From: JBKQHQ01 sp052148715
Lineage (GTDB): Bacteria; Pseudomonadota; Alphaproteobacteria; Rhizobiales; Xanthobacteraceae
NCBI GenBank assembly: GCA_052148715.1
Contig: JBKQHQ010000110.1
Location: 1-15,769 of the forward strand
Direction: 5' to 3'
Length of the DNA stretch: 15,769 nucleotides
Shown: positions 1 through 6,228 of the stretch, one piece after another
Layout of the letters: every line of letters starts with the position of its first letter
How positions within the stretch are numbered: the stretch's first letter is position 1
The notes under the pieces: generated by a model
Database searches by the model: none
What the model saw: the letters and a program-made list of their open reading frames with translations, nothing else
What the model was told of the DNA's origin: nothing
Program-made: the position numbers and the translations under genes

Positions 1-594
1 CGCATTCGCCTTGCCGTCATGGACATGTGGAAACCTTTCCGTTTGGCGACGAATGCACATGCACCGCAAGCGGCGATTTTGTTCGACAAGTTCCATGTCA
101 TCCGCCATCTGGGTGAGGCCTTGGATGCGGTTCGCAAGCGCGAGTATGCCCGGCTCGGGGGCCGCCAGCGCCGCTTCATCAAGGGCCAGAAATACACGCT
201 GCTGTCGCGCAAGGAGAACCTCACGCTCGACGGCAAAAAAGCACTGAAGACGTTGTTGGCGGCGAACAAACGGCTCAACACGGCTTATGTTCTCAAGGAG
301 AGCTTCGGCCAGCTGTGGAGTTACGAACGCGAAGGGTGGGCGCGGCGCTTCTTCGAGAACTGGCGTGCCGGCCTCAAGTGGCAGCGGCTCAAGCCCTATG
401 AGAAATTCGCCGCGATGATCGATCGTCATTGGGACGGCATTGCGGCCTACTGCCAACTGGAGAACAAAGTCTCGCTCGGTTTCGTCGAGGGGCTCAACAA
501 CAAGATTCGGGTGATCCAACGCCGTGCCTATGGCCTGCGCAACGAGGATTACCTGCGGCTCAAAATCCTGACCTGCATGCTGCCCGCCGTATAG
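1..594 (+). CDS. ISL3-family transposase, C-terminal part (5' end outside window)
   Basis: The reading frame is open from the first base, so the gene starts upstream of the window; about 197 residues are visible, roughly half of a usual ISL3 transposase. The visible part is the DDE catalytic domain. Numbering from the ATG at 19, the first aspartate is probably D2 in VMDMW, the second is D23 in FDKFHV, and the glutamate is E157 in FVEGLNNKIR. The latter two motifs, and the ending RAYGLRNEDYLRLKIL, are characteristic of the family. No frameshift or stop interrupts the visible part, so the element may still be active. The protein would cut and join the IS ends during transposition. Any internal ATG such as that at 19 is not the true start. 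Confidence 0.88.
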   Translation, partial: RIRLAVMDMWKPFRLATNAHAPQAAILFDKFHVIRHLGEALDAVRKREYARLGGRQRRFIKGQKYTLLSRKENLTLDGKKALKTLLAANKRLNTAYVLKESFGQLWSYEREGWARRFFENWRAGLKWQRLKPYEKFAAMIDRHWDGIAAYCQLENKVSLGFVEGLNNKIRVIQRRAYGLRNEDYLRLKILTCMLPAV

Positions 595-797
595 CCGGCC
601 TCAGCCTTTCTCGAACTTCGTTCGCGAAGGGGCGACTTGCAAACAAGCCACCAGCCCAGTCCGCAAATCGGCATCGCCAGCACGCAGCATCGCTGTGGTC
701 ATGCCGCTTCGCTTGGACAACGCAAGCGTTGCCCACATGCCCACAGCCTCAACAGTAGCAGAAACACAAAGGGCATTGATCGAAATTGACAAAAAAT

Positions 798-823
798 AAC
801 CCACACGACTTCGCGATGAAGCC
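798..823 (-). repeat. probable right terminal inverted repeat of the ISL3 element
   Basis: Read on the minus strand from 823 inward, the sequence starts GGCTTCATCGCGAAGTCGTG and then enters a T-rich run. Position after the transposase stop, the family-like GGCTT start, and the following AT-rich octamer (824-831) support its being the IS end. The partner repeat is off-window, so this is a pattern-based call. Confidence 0.45.
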
Positions 824-830
824 AAGTTTT

Positions 831-842
831 GTTGCCGGCAAC
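831..842. repeat. perfect 12-bp palindrome upstream of the plus-strand gene cluster
   Basis: GTTGCCGGCAAC reads the same on both strands. It lies 44 bases before the start chosen for the membrane-protein gene and just outside the inferred IS end. It could be an operator for a dimeric regulator or simply chance in GC-rich DNA; nothing in the window encodes a regulator that would bind it. Confidence 0.4.
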
Positions 843-885
843 ATCAATCGGAGTCCGCCCGGCAGCAATGCAAAAGGACAAAGCC

Positions 886-1464
886 ATGATCGGCACCTAT
901 AGCGACAAGCAGCGCAAGACGCTTCTTGAAACCACTCGCCACGGCGTCGTTGCCGGTGTAGCCGGCGGCCTCGCCGAAATAGCGTGGGTTACGCTGTACG
1001 CTGCAGCGACAGGCACCGACCCTGCGACGTTGGCGCGCGGCGTAATGACTGCTACGGGGGTTAGCACGCTATTCCCAACCCCCGTAGCCTTAGGCGTGAC
1101 GATCCATATGGCACTCGCCGTGGTGCTCGGGATCGCGCTCTCATTTGGCTGGCGAGCCCTATCATCGCATCGCCTGGAAATGGCCAGTCCACTTCCGTTC
1201 GTGCTCGCGGCGCTAGTCGGCGTCTGGGCAGTCAATTTCTTCGTTGTGCTGCCGATCATCAGTCCCGCGTTTGTTCACCTGGCGCCCTATCCGGTCAGCC
1301 TGATGTCGAAGGTGCTGTTCGGGTTCGCGGCGGCGGAGGCATTTCGTAGACAGGCCTCGGCACGGAAAGCTCAGCCGAGCCCGCATTACACGAAGCCTGT
1401 CATGGTCTGGGCGCGTATGGCGGCGCCTCGGCGCTATGACCGAAACGATGCGCCGCCTGCCTAG
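886..1464 (+). CDS. hypothetical small membrane protein with four predicted helices
   Basis: The product is about 192 residues. Hydrophobic segments at roughly 19-41, 66-88, 103-125 and 133-153 suggest a four-helix inner-membrane protein with a charged, Arg/Pro-rich C-terminal tail. The first helix region is rich in small residues (GVVAGVAGGLAEIAW). I do not recognise a named family and assign no function. The ATG at 886 is chosen because AAAGGAC lies a suitable distance upstream; in-frame ATGs at 829 and 868 lack an equally good ribosome binding site. Its 3' end is 22 bases before the gnd start, so it may be the first gene of the gnd-zwf-xfp transcript. Confidence is good that it is a gene, low for any role. 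Confidence 0.7.
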   Translation: MIGTYSDKQRKTLLETTRHGVVAGVAGGLAEIAWVTLYAAATGTDPATLARGVMTATGVSTLFPTPVALGVTIHMALAVVLGIALSFGWRALSSHRLEMASPLPFVLAALVGVWAVNFFVVLPIISPAFVHLAPYPVSLMSKVLFGFAAAEAFRRQASARKAQPSPHYTKPVMVWARMAAPRRYDRNDAPPA

Positions 1465-1486
1465 TAGCGACACTGGAGTGAAGCAA

Positions 1487-2533
1487 ATGCAGATCGGAGT
1501 GATTGGGCTCGGCCGCATGGGCGGCAATATCTCTCGCCGCCTGATGAAGGCGGGGCACCACTGCGTGGTGTTCGATTCCAACGCCAAGCCGCGCGAGGCG
1601 CTGGCAAAGGAAGGTGCTTCAGCCGTGGGCTCGCTTGCGGCGGTGGTGAAGGCGCTCGGGGAAAAGCCGCGTGCCGTTTGGGTGATGTTGCCTGCCGGTC
1701 GGATCACCGAAGAGACGGTCGAGCGTCTCGGCAATCTGCTGGAGCCGGGCGATGTCATCATCGATGGCGGCAATTCCTTCTACAAAAACGACATCCGACG
1801 CGCCAAGAAATTGGCCGAGAAGCGCATTCGCTATGTCGATTGCGGCACGTCCGGCGGCGTCTGGGGCATCGACCGCGGCTATTGCATGATGATTGGCGGC
1901 CCGAAGGAGGCTGTTGATCACCTCGATCCGATCTTCGCGGCGCTCGCTCCCGGGCTGGGCGATATCCCGCGCACACCGGGCCGCGAGAAAGGCGATCCCC
2001 GCGCCGAGCGCGGCTACATTCACGCCGGGGCGTCCGGCGCCGGGCACTTCGTCAAGATGGTGCATAACGGCATTGAGTATGGATTGATGCAGGCCTACGC
2101 TGAGGGTTTCGACATCCTGCGCAACAAGGACTCGAAGGATCTGCCCGAGGACGAGCGCTTCGTGCTGAACATGCCGGATATCGCGGAGGTCTGGCGGCGC
2201 GGCAGCGTCATCTCATCTTGGCTGCTTGACCTCGGCGCCTCCGCGCTGGCGAAGGATGCGCAGCTGAAGGATTTCTCCGGCTTCGTCCAGGATTCCGGCG
2301 AGGGTCGCTGGACCATCGAGGCAGCGATCGAGGAGGCGGTCCCGGCGGACGTGCTCTCCTCAGCGCTCTACGCCCGGTTCCGCTCGCGGCACGAGCACAC
2401 CTTCGGCGAAAAGCTGCTCTCGGCCATGCGCTTCGGCTTCGGTGGGCACATCGAGGGTAACGAGCCCATTGACCCCGAACCAAAGCCGCCAGAGTCGCAG
2501 GGTCACTCCTCGACACGGACCGCTGCTGAGTAA
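1487..2533 (+). CDS. gnd: 6-phosphogluconate dehydrogenase, decarboxylating (short, NAD-type form)
   Basis: This enzyme oxidises and decarboxylates 6-phosphogluconate to ribulose-5-phosphate plus CO2 in the cytoplasmic pentose phosphate pathway. The protein is 348 residues and belongs to the short branch of the family, not the 470-residue NADP form. The Rossmann loop GLGRMGGN is at residues 7-14, DGGNSFYKND follows the cofactor domain, and the catalytic block KMVHNGIEYG supplies K190, N194 and E197. An aspartate (D30, in VVFDSN) closes the second beta strand, which in this family usually means preference for NAD over NADP. The start at 1487 is preferred because GGAG lies 8 bases upstream and the Rossmann fold begins right there; the in-frame ATG at 1436 would overlap the preceding gene. 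Only four bases separate it from zwf. Confidence 0.93.
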   Translation: MQIGVIGLGRMGGNISRRLMKAGHHCVVFDSNAKPREALAKEGASAVGSLAAVVKALGEKPRAVWVMLPAGRITEETVERLGNLLEPGDVIIDGGNSFYKNDIRRAKKLAEKRIRYVDCGTSGGVWGIDRGYCMMIGGPKEAVDHLDPIFAALAPGLGDIPRTPGREKGDPRAERGYIHAGASGAGHFVKMVHNGIEYGLMQAYAEGFDILRNKDSKDLPEDERFVLNMPDIAEVWRRGSVISSWLLDLGASALAKDAQLKDFSGFVQDSGEGRWTIEAAIEEAVPADVLSSALYARFRSRHEHTFGEKLLSAMRFGFGGHIEGNEPIDPEPKPPESQGHSSTRTAAE

Positions 2534-2537
2534 CACC

Positions 2538-4151
2538 ATGCCCGCCAACCAGCCGGCCCGATTTCCTCCGACCGCGCAAGTGGCGTCGGCGCCGCGGTGC
2601 CAGCCGAGCCCGGCCGATCCGTGCGCTATGGTGATCGTCGGCGCCGGCGGGGATCTGACCAAGCGCCTGGTGGTGCCTGCGCTCTACAACCTCTCGCGCA
2701 CCAAGGTGCTGCCGGAGAAGTTTGCATTGATAGGTGTGGACCTCGCGGAGAACACCGCCGAGAGCTGGCGCGACCATCTGTACGACACGCTGAAAACCTT
2801 CGTCGGGAACGCAGCCGCGGAGTTCGAGATCCAGCAGATCGACGAGGCGGCGTGGAAGCGGCTCGCGGCGAAAATGTCTTATGTCCAAGGCGACCTAACC
2901 AAGCCGGAGCTCTACGAGAAGATCCGCGGCACGTTGGACCAGGCGGAGAAGACCCATGGTACGCAGGGCAACGCCATCTTCTACCTCGCAATCGCCGACC
3001 GGTTCTTCGGCACCGTGGTGGAGCAACTCGGCAAGGCGAAGCTCACCGATCAGACCGAGGACCGGAACGGGACGCATCGGTTCTGGCGCCGCGTGGTGAT
3101 CGAAAAGCCCTTCGGCCATAGCCTGGACTCGGCACGCGAGCTGAATGCCCGCATCCTGCGCACGCTGCAGGAGGACCAGATCTTCCGGATCGACCACTTT
3201 CTGGGAAAGGACACGGTGCAAAGCATCATGGCATTCCGCTTCGCCAATGGTCTGTTCGAACCGATCTGGAACCGCGACCGGATCGATCACGTGCAGATCA
3301 CCGTGGCGGAGACGGTGGGCGTGGAACGGCGCGGCAAGTTCTACGAGGGAACGGGAGCGCTGCGCGACATGGTTCCGAATCACGTGTTCACGCTGCTTTC
3401 GATGGTGGCCATGGAGCCGCCGACGGGCTTCGACGCCGCTTCGATCCGAACAAAGAAGGCGGAAGTATTCGCCGCGATGCCCGCCGCCAAGCCGGCACGA
3501 GCGGTGCGCGGCCAGTATGGGGCCGGCACGGTGCTGGGCAAACAGGTGAATGCCTATCGGAAAGAGCCGAACGTGGCGGCGGGTTCGAACATCGAGACCT
3601 ATGCTGCAATGCAGCTCGAGATCGATAATTGGCGTTGGGCCGGCGTGCCCTTCTATTTCCGCACCGGGAAGCACATGTCGCGGCGGACGACGGAGATCGC
3701 GATCCGTTTCAGGCAGGCGCCCTACGCAGCGTTCCAGGATACCCCTGTCGATAATCTGCGACCCAACTGGCTGGTGCTGCGCATCGCGCCGGACGAGGGA
3801 ATCTCTCTTCAGTTCGAGGTGAAGCGTCGAGGGCCGGTCGTGGACCTAGCCGCCGTGAAAATGGACTTCCGCTATGATGACTGGTTCCCCAAGGAGCCGA
3901 ATGTCGGCTACGAGACGCTGATCTATGACATCATGATCGGCGACCCGACGCTATTCATGCGTGCCGACATGGTAGAGCAAGCTTGGCGCGTCGTGCAGCC
4001 GGTGCTCGACGCCTGGGCCAAGAAAGGTGCGGCAGGTCTGCCGATCTATCCAGCAGGAAGCGCAGGACCGAGCGAAGCGGATGCGCTTCTGGCGCAAGAT
4101 GGTCGACGCTGGAGGAGCGTCCACGGCGATGACGATGGACAATCAATATGA
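2538..4151 (+). CDS. zwf: glucose-6-phosphate 1-dehydrogenase
   Basis: Catalyses oxidation of glucose-6-phosphate to 6-phosphogluconolactone, the entry to the oxidative pentose phosphate pathway. The 537-residue protein has an N-terminal extension of about 30 residues rich in Pro/Ala, then the coenzyme loop GAGGDLTKR at 35-43 (the usual family form is GASGDL), EKPFG at 189-193 and the substrate-binding/catalytic signature RIDHFLGK at 217-224, with H220 expected to help bind substrate. VPFYFRTGK in the C-terminal domain also fits. The start at 2538 lies four bases after gnd; an upstream in-frame start at 2442 would lie deep inside gnd and is rejected. The stop overlaps the next ATG (ATGA at 4148-4151). 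No 6-phosphogluconolactonase gene sits beside it, which is unusual for zwf clusters. Confidence 0.95.
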   Translation: MPANQPARFPPTAQVASAPRCQPSPADPCAMVIVGAGGDLTKRLVVPALYNLSRTKVLPEKFALIGVDLAENTAESWRDHLYDTLKTFVGNAAAEFEIQQIDEAAWKRLAAKMSYVQGDLTKPELYEKIRGTLDQAEKTHGTQGNAIFYLAIADRFFGTVVEQLGKAKLTDQTEDRNGTHRFWRRVVIEKPFGHSLDSARELNARILRTLQEDQIFRIDHFLGKDTVQSIMAFRFANGLFEPIWNRDRIDHVQITVAETVGVERRGKFYEGTGALRDMVPNHVFTLLSMVAMEPPTGFDAASIRTKKAEVFAAMPAAKPARAVRGQYGAGTVLGKQVNAYRKEPNVAAGSNIETYAAMQLEIDNWRWAGVPFYFRTGKHMSRRTTEIAIRFRQAPYAAFQDTPVDNLRPNWLVLRIAPDEGISLQFEVKRRGPVVDLAAVKMDFRYDDWFPKEPNVGYETLIYDIMIGDPTLFMRADMVEQAWRVVQPVLDAWAKKGAAGLPIYPAGSAGPSEADALLAQDGRRWRSVHGDDDGQSI

Positions 4152-5023
4152 GCCGCGCGCACCCGGTGCCATTCAAATGTTCAGCCGTCATTTCCGATGT
4201 CGATGGCACATTGGTGACTGATGACAAGGTGTTGACCGCAGGCGCCCAGGCGGCCGTTGCGGAACTGCGCGCAAGCGGAATCATTTTTTCGATTATCAGC
4301 AGCCGGCCGCCTCTCGGGTTGCACATGCTGTTCGGGCCCCTTGTAATAACGACGCCAGTGGGCGGATTCAATGGCGGGGTCATAGCAACGCCAGATCTTA
4401 CCGTGGTCAGGAAACATCTGCTGTTGCCTCAGGTTGCTTCGCGCGCGGTGGACAGACTTAGTGCACACGGAATACAGGTCTGGGTTTTCAGCGGGCAGGA
4501 CTGGCTGGTGCGCGACCCCGACGGTCCTTATGTCCAGTTAGAGGAACGCACGATAGGGTTCCGGCCGACGATCGTTGAGGATTTCGGCTCTGCCCTCGAG
4601 GCCGCTGCCAAGATCGTCGGCGTCAGCAAGAATTTCGACGTTCTCGAACAGTGCGACCACAATGTGCGGGCCGCGCTCGGCGACAGCGCCTTCGTCGTCC
4701 GTTCGCAGCTCTACTACCTCGACATCATCCACCCGCTCGCCAATAAGGGTGCGGCATTGTCGGAAATCGCGAAGCTGCTGGGAATTCCGTTGGCGGAAAT
4801 CGCCGTCATTGGTGACGGCGGCAACGATGTCGCGATGTTCGAGCGAGCTGGTCTCAGCATTGCTATGGGTAATGCCAGTCCGCAAGTGCAGCGAAAAGCG
4901 GATTTCGTGACGGACAGCAATAGCGACGATGGCTTCGCCAATGCGATCGAGCGGTTCATCCTCGGTGGCGGCCGTTCGCATGCGCGCCTTGAAGCGGCGA
5001 AAGCAGGAGATCGCGCATGGTAA
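4148..5023 (+). CDS. Cof-type HAD-IIB family phosphatase, first of a tandem pair
   Basis: A 291-residue haloacid-dehalogenase-superfamily hydrolase, expected to remove phosphate from small phosphorylated metabolites, probably sugar phosphates. All four HAD motifs are visible: nucleophile DVDGTL with D17 and D19, motif II serine at 51-52 (IISSRPP), lysine K200 (LANKG) and the metal-binding GDGGND with D223 and D227. The type IIB cap lies between motifs II and III. It aligns without gaps to the next gene over about 272 residues. It overlaps zwf by four bases and the next gene by seven, so translation is likely coupled. The substrate cannot be told from sequence. The context suggests an intermediate of the pentose phosphate or phosphoketolase route, which is inference. 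Confidence 0.88.
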   Translation: MSRAHPVPFKCSAVISDVDGTLVTDDKVLTAGAQAAVAELRASGIIFSIISSRPPLGLHMLFGPLVITTPVGGFNGGVIATPDLTVVRKHLLLPQVASRAVDRLSAHGIQVWVFSGQDWLVRDPDGPYVQLEERTIGFRPTIVEDFGSALEAAAKIVGVSKNFDVLEQCDHNVRAALGDSAFVVRSQLYYLDIIHPLANKGAALSEIAKLLGIPLAEIAVIGDGGNDVAMFERAGLSIAMGNASPQVQRKADFVTDSNSDDGFANAIERFILGGGRSHARLEAAKAGDRAW

Positions 5024-5868
5024 CGCCCGCTTGCGCCGCATCGAAAATCTCGCTCGTTCTGGCCGACGTCGACGGCACGCTCGTTACTGCGGAGAAAGTG
5101 CTTACGTCGCGCGCGAGAGCTGCCGTGAAGGCTCTTCAGACCGCAGGAATCGCCTTTGCCATTACCAGCGGTCGTCCGCCGCGCGGCATGGCGATGCTCA
5201 TCAATCCGTTGGCTCTGCAAACTCCGGTTGCCGGATTCAACGGTGGAATCTTCGTCAAGCCCGACATGACCATCATGGAAGAGCACGTGCTTGCCGCCGA
5301 CGCCACAAAGCGTGCCCTGGAGGTCATTCTCCAGAACAAGATGGATGTGTGGTTTTACAGCGGCAAGGACTGGCTTGTTCGTGATCCCAACGCGCCCCAT
5401 GTGGCGCGGGAGCAATGGACCGTCAAGTTCGCCCCGACCGTCGTCGAGAATTTCGAAGACGTGCTGGGTCGCGCGGTCAAGATCGTCGGCGTGAGCGACG
5501 ATCACGACCTGGTGGCGCGCTGCGAAAGGTCTGCCCAGGAAGCGCTCGGCGCAAAGGCGTCAGCGGCCCGTTCGCAACCTTACTATCTCGACGTCACCCA
5601 CCCGGATGCCAACAAAGGAACCGTCGTTACAACGCTGTCAAAACTCCTTTCGATCCCGACCAACGAGATCGCCACGCTCGGGGACATGCCGAACGATGTG
5701 CTGATGTTTCGTAAGAGCGGGCTGAGCATCGCAATGGGCAATGCCAGCCCGCAGGTGCAGACCCAGGCTGATCTGGTGACCGACTCCTATGACGATGAAG
5801 GCTTCGCCAAGGCGATCGAGCGGTTCATCTTGTCCCGCACCAGCCCCGCCTTGTCGAGGGCGTCATGA
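5017..5868 (+). CDS. Cof-type HAD-IIB family phosphatase, second of a tandem pair
   Basis: A 283-residue HAD hydrolase, paralogous to the preceding gene: a hand count gives about 143 identical residues over 272 aligned positions with no gaps (about 53 percent). Catalytic positions coincide exactly: D17/D19 in ADVDGTL, T50/S51 in ITSGRPP, K200 in NKG, and D223/D227 in GDMPND. The most different stretch is residues 100-112 and parts of 160-180 in the cap, where substrate selection usually occurs, so the pair may have different substrates. AGGAGA sits six bases before the ATG, inside the end of the preceding gene. Its stop overlaps the next ATG as ATGA (5865-5868). The function of removing phosphate is safe at family level; the substrate is unknown. 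Confidence 0.88.
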   Translation: MVTPACAASKISLVLADVDGTLVTAEKVLTSRARAAVKALQTAGIAFAITSGRPPRGMAMLINPLALQTPVAGFNGGIFVKPDMTIMEEHVLAADATKRALEVILQNKMDVWFYSGKDWLVRDPNAPHVAREQWTVKFAPTVVENFEDVLGRAVKIVGVSDDHDLVARCERSAQEALGAKASAARSQPYYLDVTHPDANKGTVVTTLSKLLSIPTNEIATLGDMPNDVLMFRKSGLSIAMGNASPQVQTQADLVTDSYDDEGFAKAIERFILSRTSPALSRAS

Positions 5869-6110
5869 AGCCGATCGTTGTCGCGACTTCCATTCTTGCC
5901 GCCGATCTGCGGCGAAGCTTGCTTCACAGCCAATTCGAAGCTCTGGAGGAGCCGGGCCGGGACGAAAATCCCATCATCGTCTCGATCGAGCCGCAACCGC
6001 GCGAGATCGTCGCGCAAATCTTGTCAGCGCTGAATGTGGTCGAACGCGCTCAGCCGGCCAAGCGAACATCTCTGAGATCATCCGTCCTTGGCGCATGGAC
6101 GAACCCGTAA
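5865..6110 (+). CDS. hypothetical 81-residue protein; start resembles ribulose-phosphate 3-epimerase
   Basis: A small ORF coupled to the preceding HAD gene by an ATGA overlap and preceded by GAGGG four bases before its ATG. Its stop codon forms part of the ribosome binding site of xfp. Position in a gapless operon and GC-rich third codon positions argue that it is translated. The first residues, MKPIVVATSILAADLRR, recall the beginning of ribulose-phosphate 3-epimerase (family pattern PSIL[AS]AD), an enzyme that this pathway needs between Gnd and phosphoketolase. After that the resemblance ends: the rest (for example NPIIVSIEPQPREIVAQIL) matches nothing I recognise, and the protein is far shorter than the usual epimerase of about 220 residues. 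It may be a relic fused to other sequence, or an unrelated small protein. No function is assigned. Confidence 0.5.
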   Translation: MKPIVVATSILAADLRRSLLHSQFEALEEPGRDENPIIVSIEPQPREIVAQILSALNVVERAQPAKRTSLRSSVLGAWTNP

Positions 6111-6114
6111 GGAG
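6109..6114 (+). promoter_or_regulatory. strong ribosome binding site of xfp
   Basis: AAGGAG lies six bases before the ATG at 6121 and shares its first bases with the TAA stop of the upstream small ORF. It decides the start at 6121 over the in-frame ATG at 6088, which lacks such a site, and suggests translational re-initiation from the small ORF. Confidence 0.75.
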
Positions 6115-6120
6115 CCGCCG

Positions 6121-6228
6121 ATGCCCGCCACGCTGTCACCCGATCCGCTGCAGGGGACGCCAGCCAAGCTGTCGCCCGATCTCCCGGAGGAGATGCCGCC
6201 CACGCTGTCGCCCGATCTGCTGGAGAAA
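6121..6228 (+). repeat. three tandem 36-base units encoding a repeated 12-residue N-terminus of Xfp
   Basis: Units at 6121-6156, 6157-6192 and 6193-6228 encode MPATLSPDPLQG, TPAKLSPDLPEE and MPPTLSPDLLEK. By hand count each pair of units shares 27-28 of 36 bases, with the core CTGTCRCCCGAT present in all three. The third unit runs into MDAYWRAANYL, the normal phosphoketolase start, so it is probably the ancestral N-terminus and the two upstream copies arose by in-frame duplication followed by divergence. Confidence 0.85.

Larger units (their letters stand above)
1..823 (+). mobile_element. ISL3-family insertion sequence, right part (left part outside window)
   Basis: The first 594 bases encode the C-terminal half of an ISL3-type transposase. 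About 200 bases after its stop codon comes a sequence that, read inward from position 823 on the minus strand, begins GGCTTCATCGCGAAG and continues into an AT-rich stretch. This looks like the terminal inverted repeat of ISL3 elements. The next eight bases (824-831, AAGTTTTG) are AT-rich and could be the 8-bp target duplication typical of the family. The other end lies outside the window, so neither the inverted repeat nor the duplication can be confirmed here. The transposase is well supported; the exact right boundary is inferred. Confidence 0.62.

Noticed and set aside
616..629. Short hairpin CTTCG-TTCG-CGAAG after the transposase stop as a terminator
   Set aside because: The stem is only five pairs and is followed by GGGGCG, not a T run, so it does not qualify as an intrinsic terminator.
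1436..1486. Earlier gnd start at 1436 adding 17 residues
   Set aside because: It overlaps the preceding gene by 29 bases and lacks a good ribosome binding site, whereas 1487 has GGAG at proper spacing and begins the Rossmann fold directly.
2895..3674. Minus-strand open frame of 259 codons inside zwf
   Set aside because: It is opposite to a region with clear dehydrogenase motifs and has His/Arg-rich shadow composition with no ribosome binding site noted.
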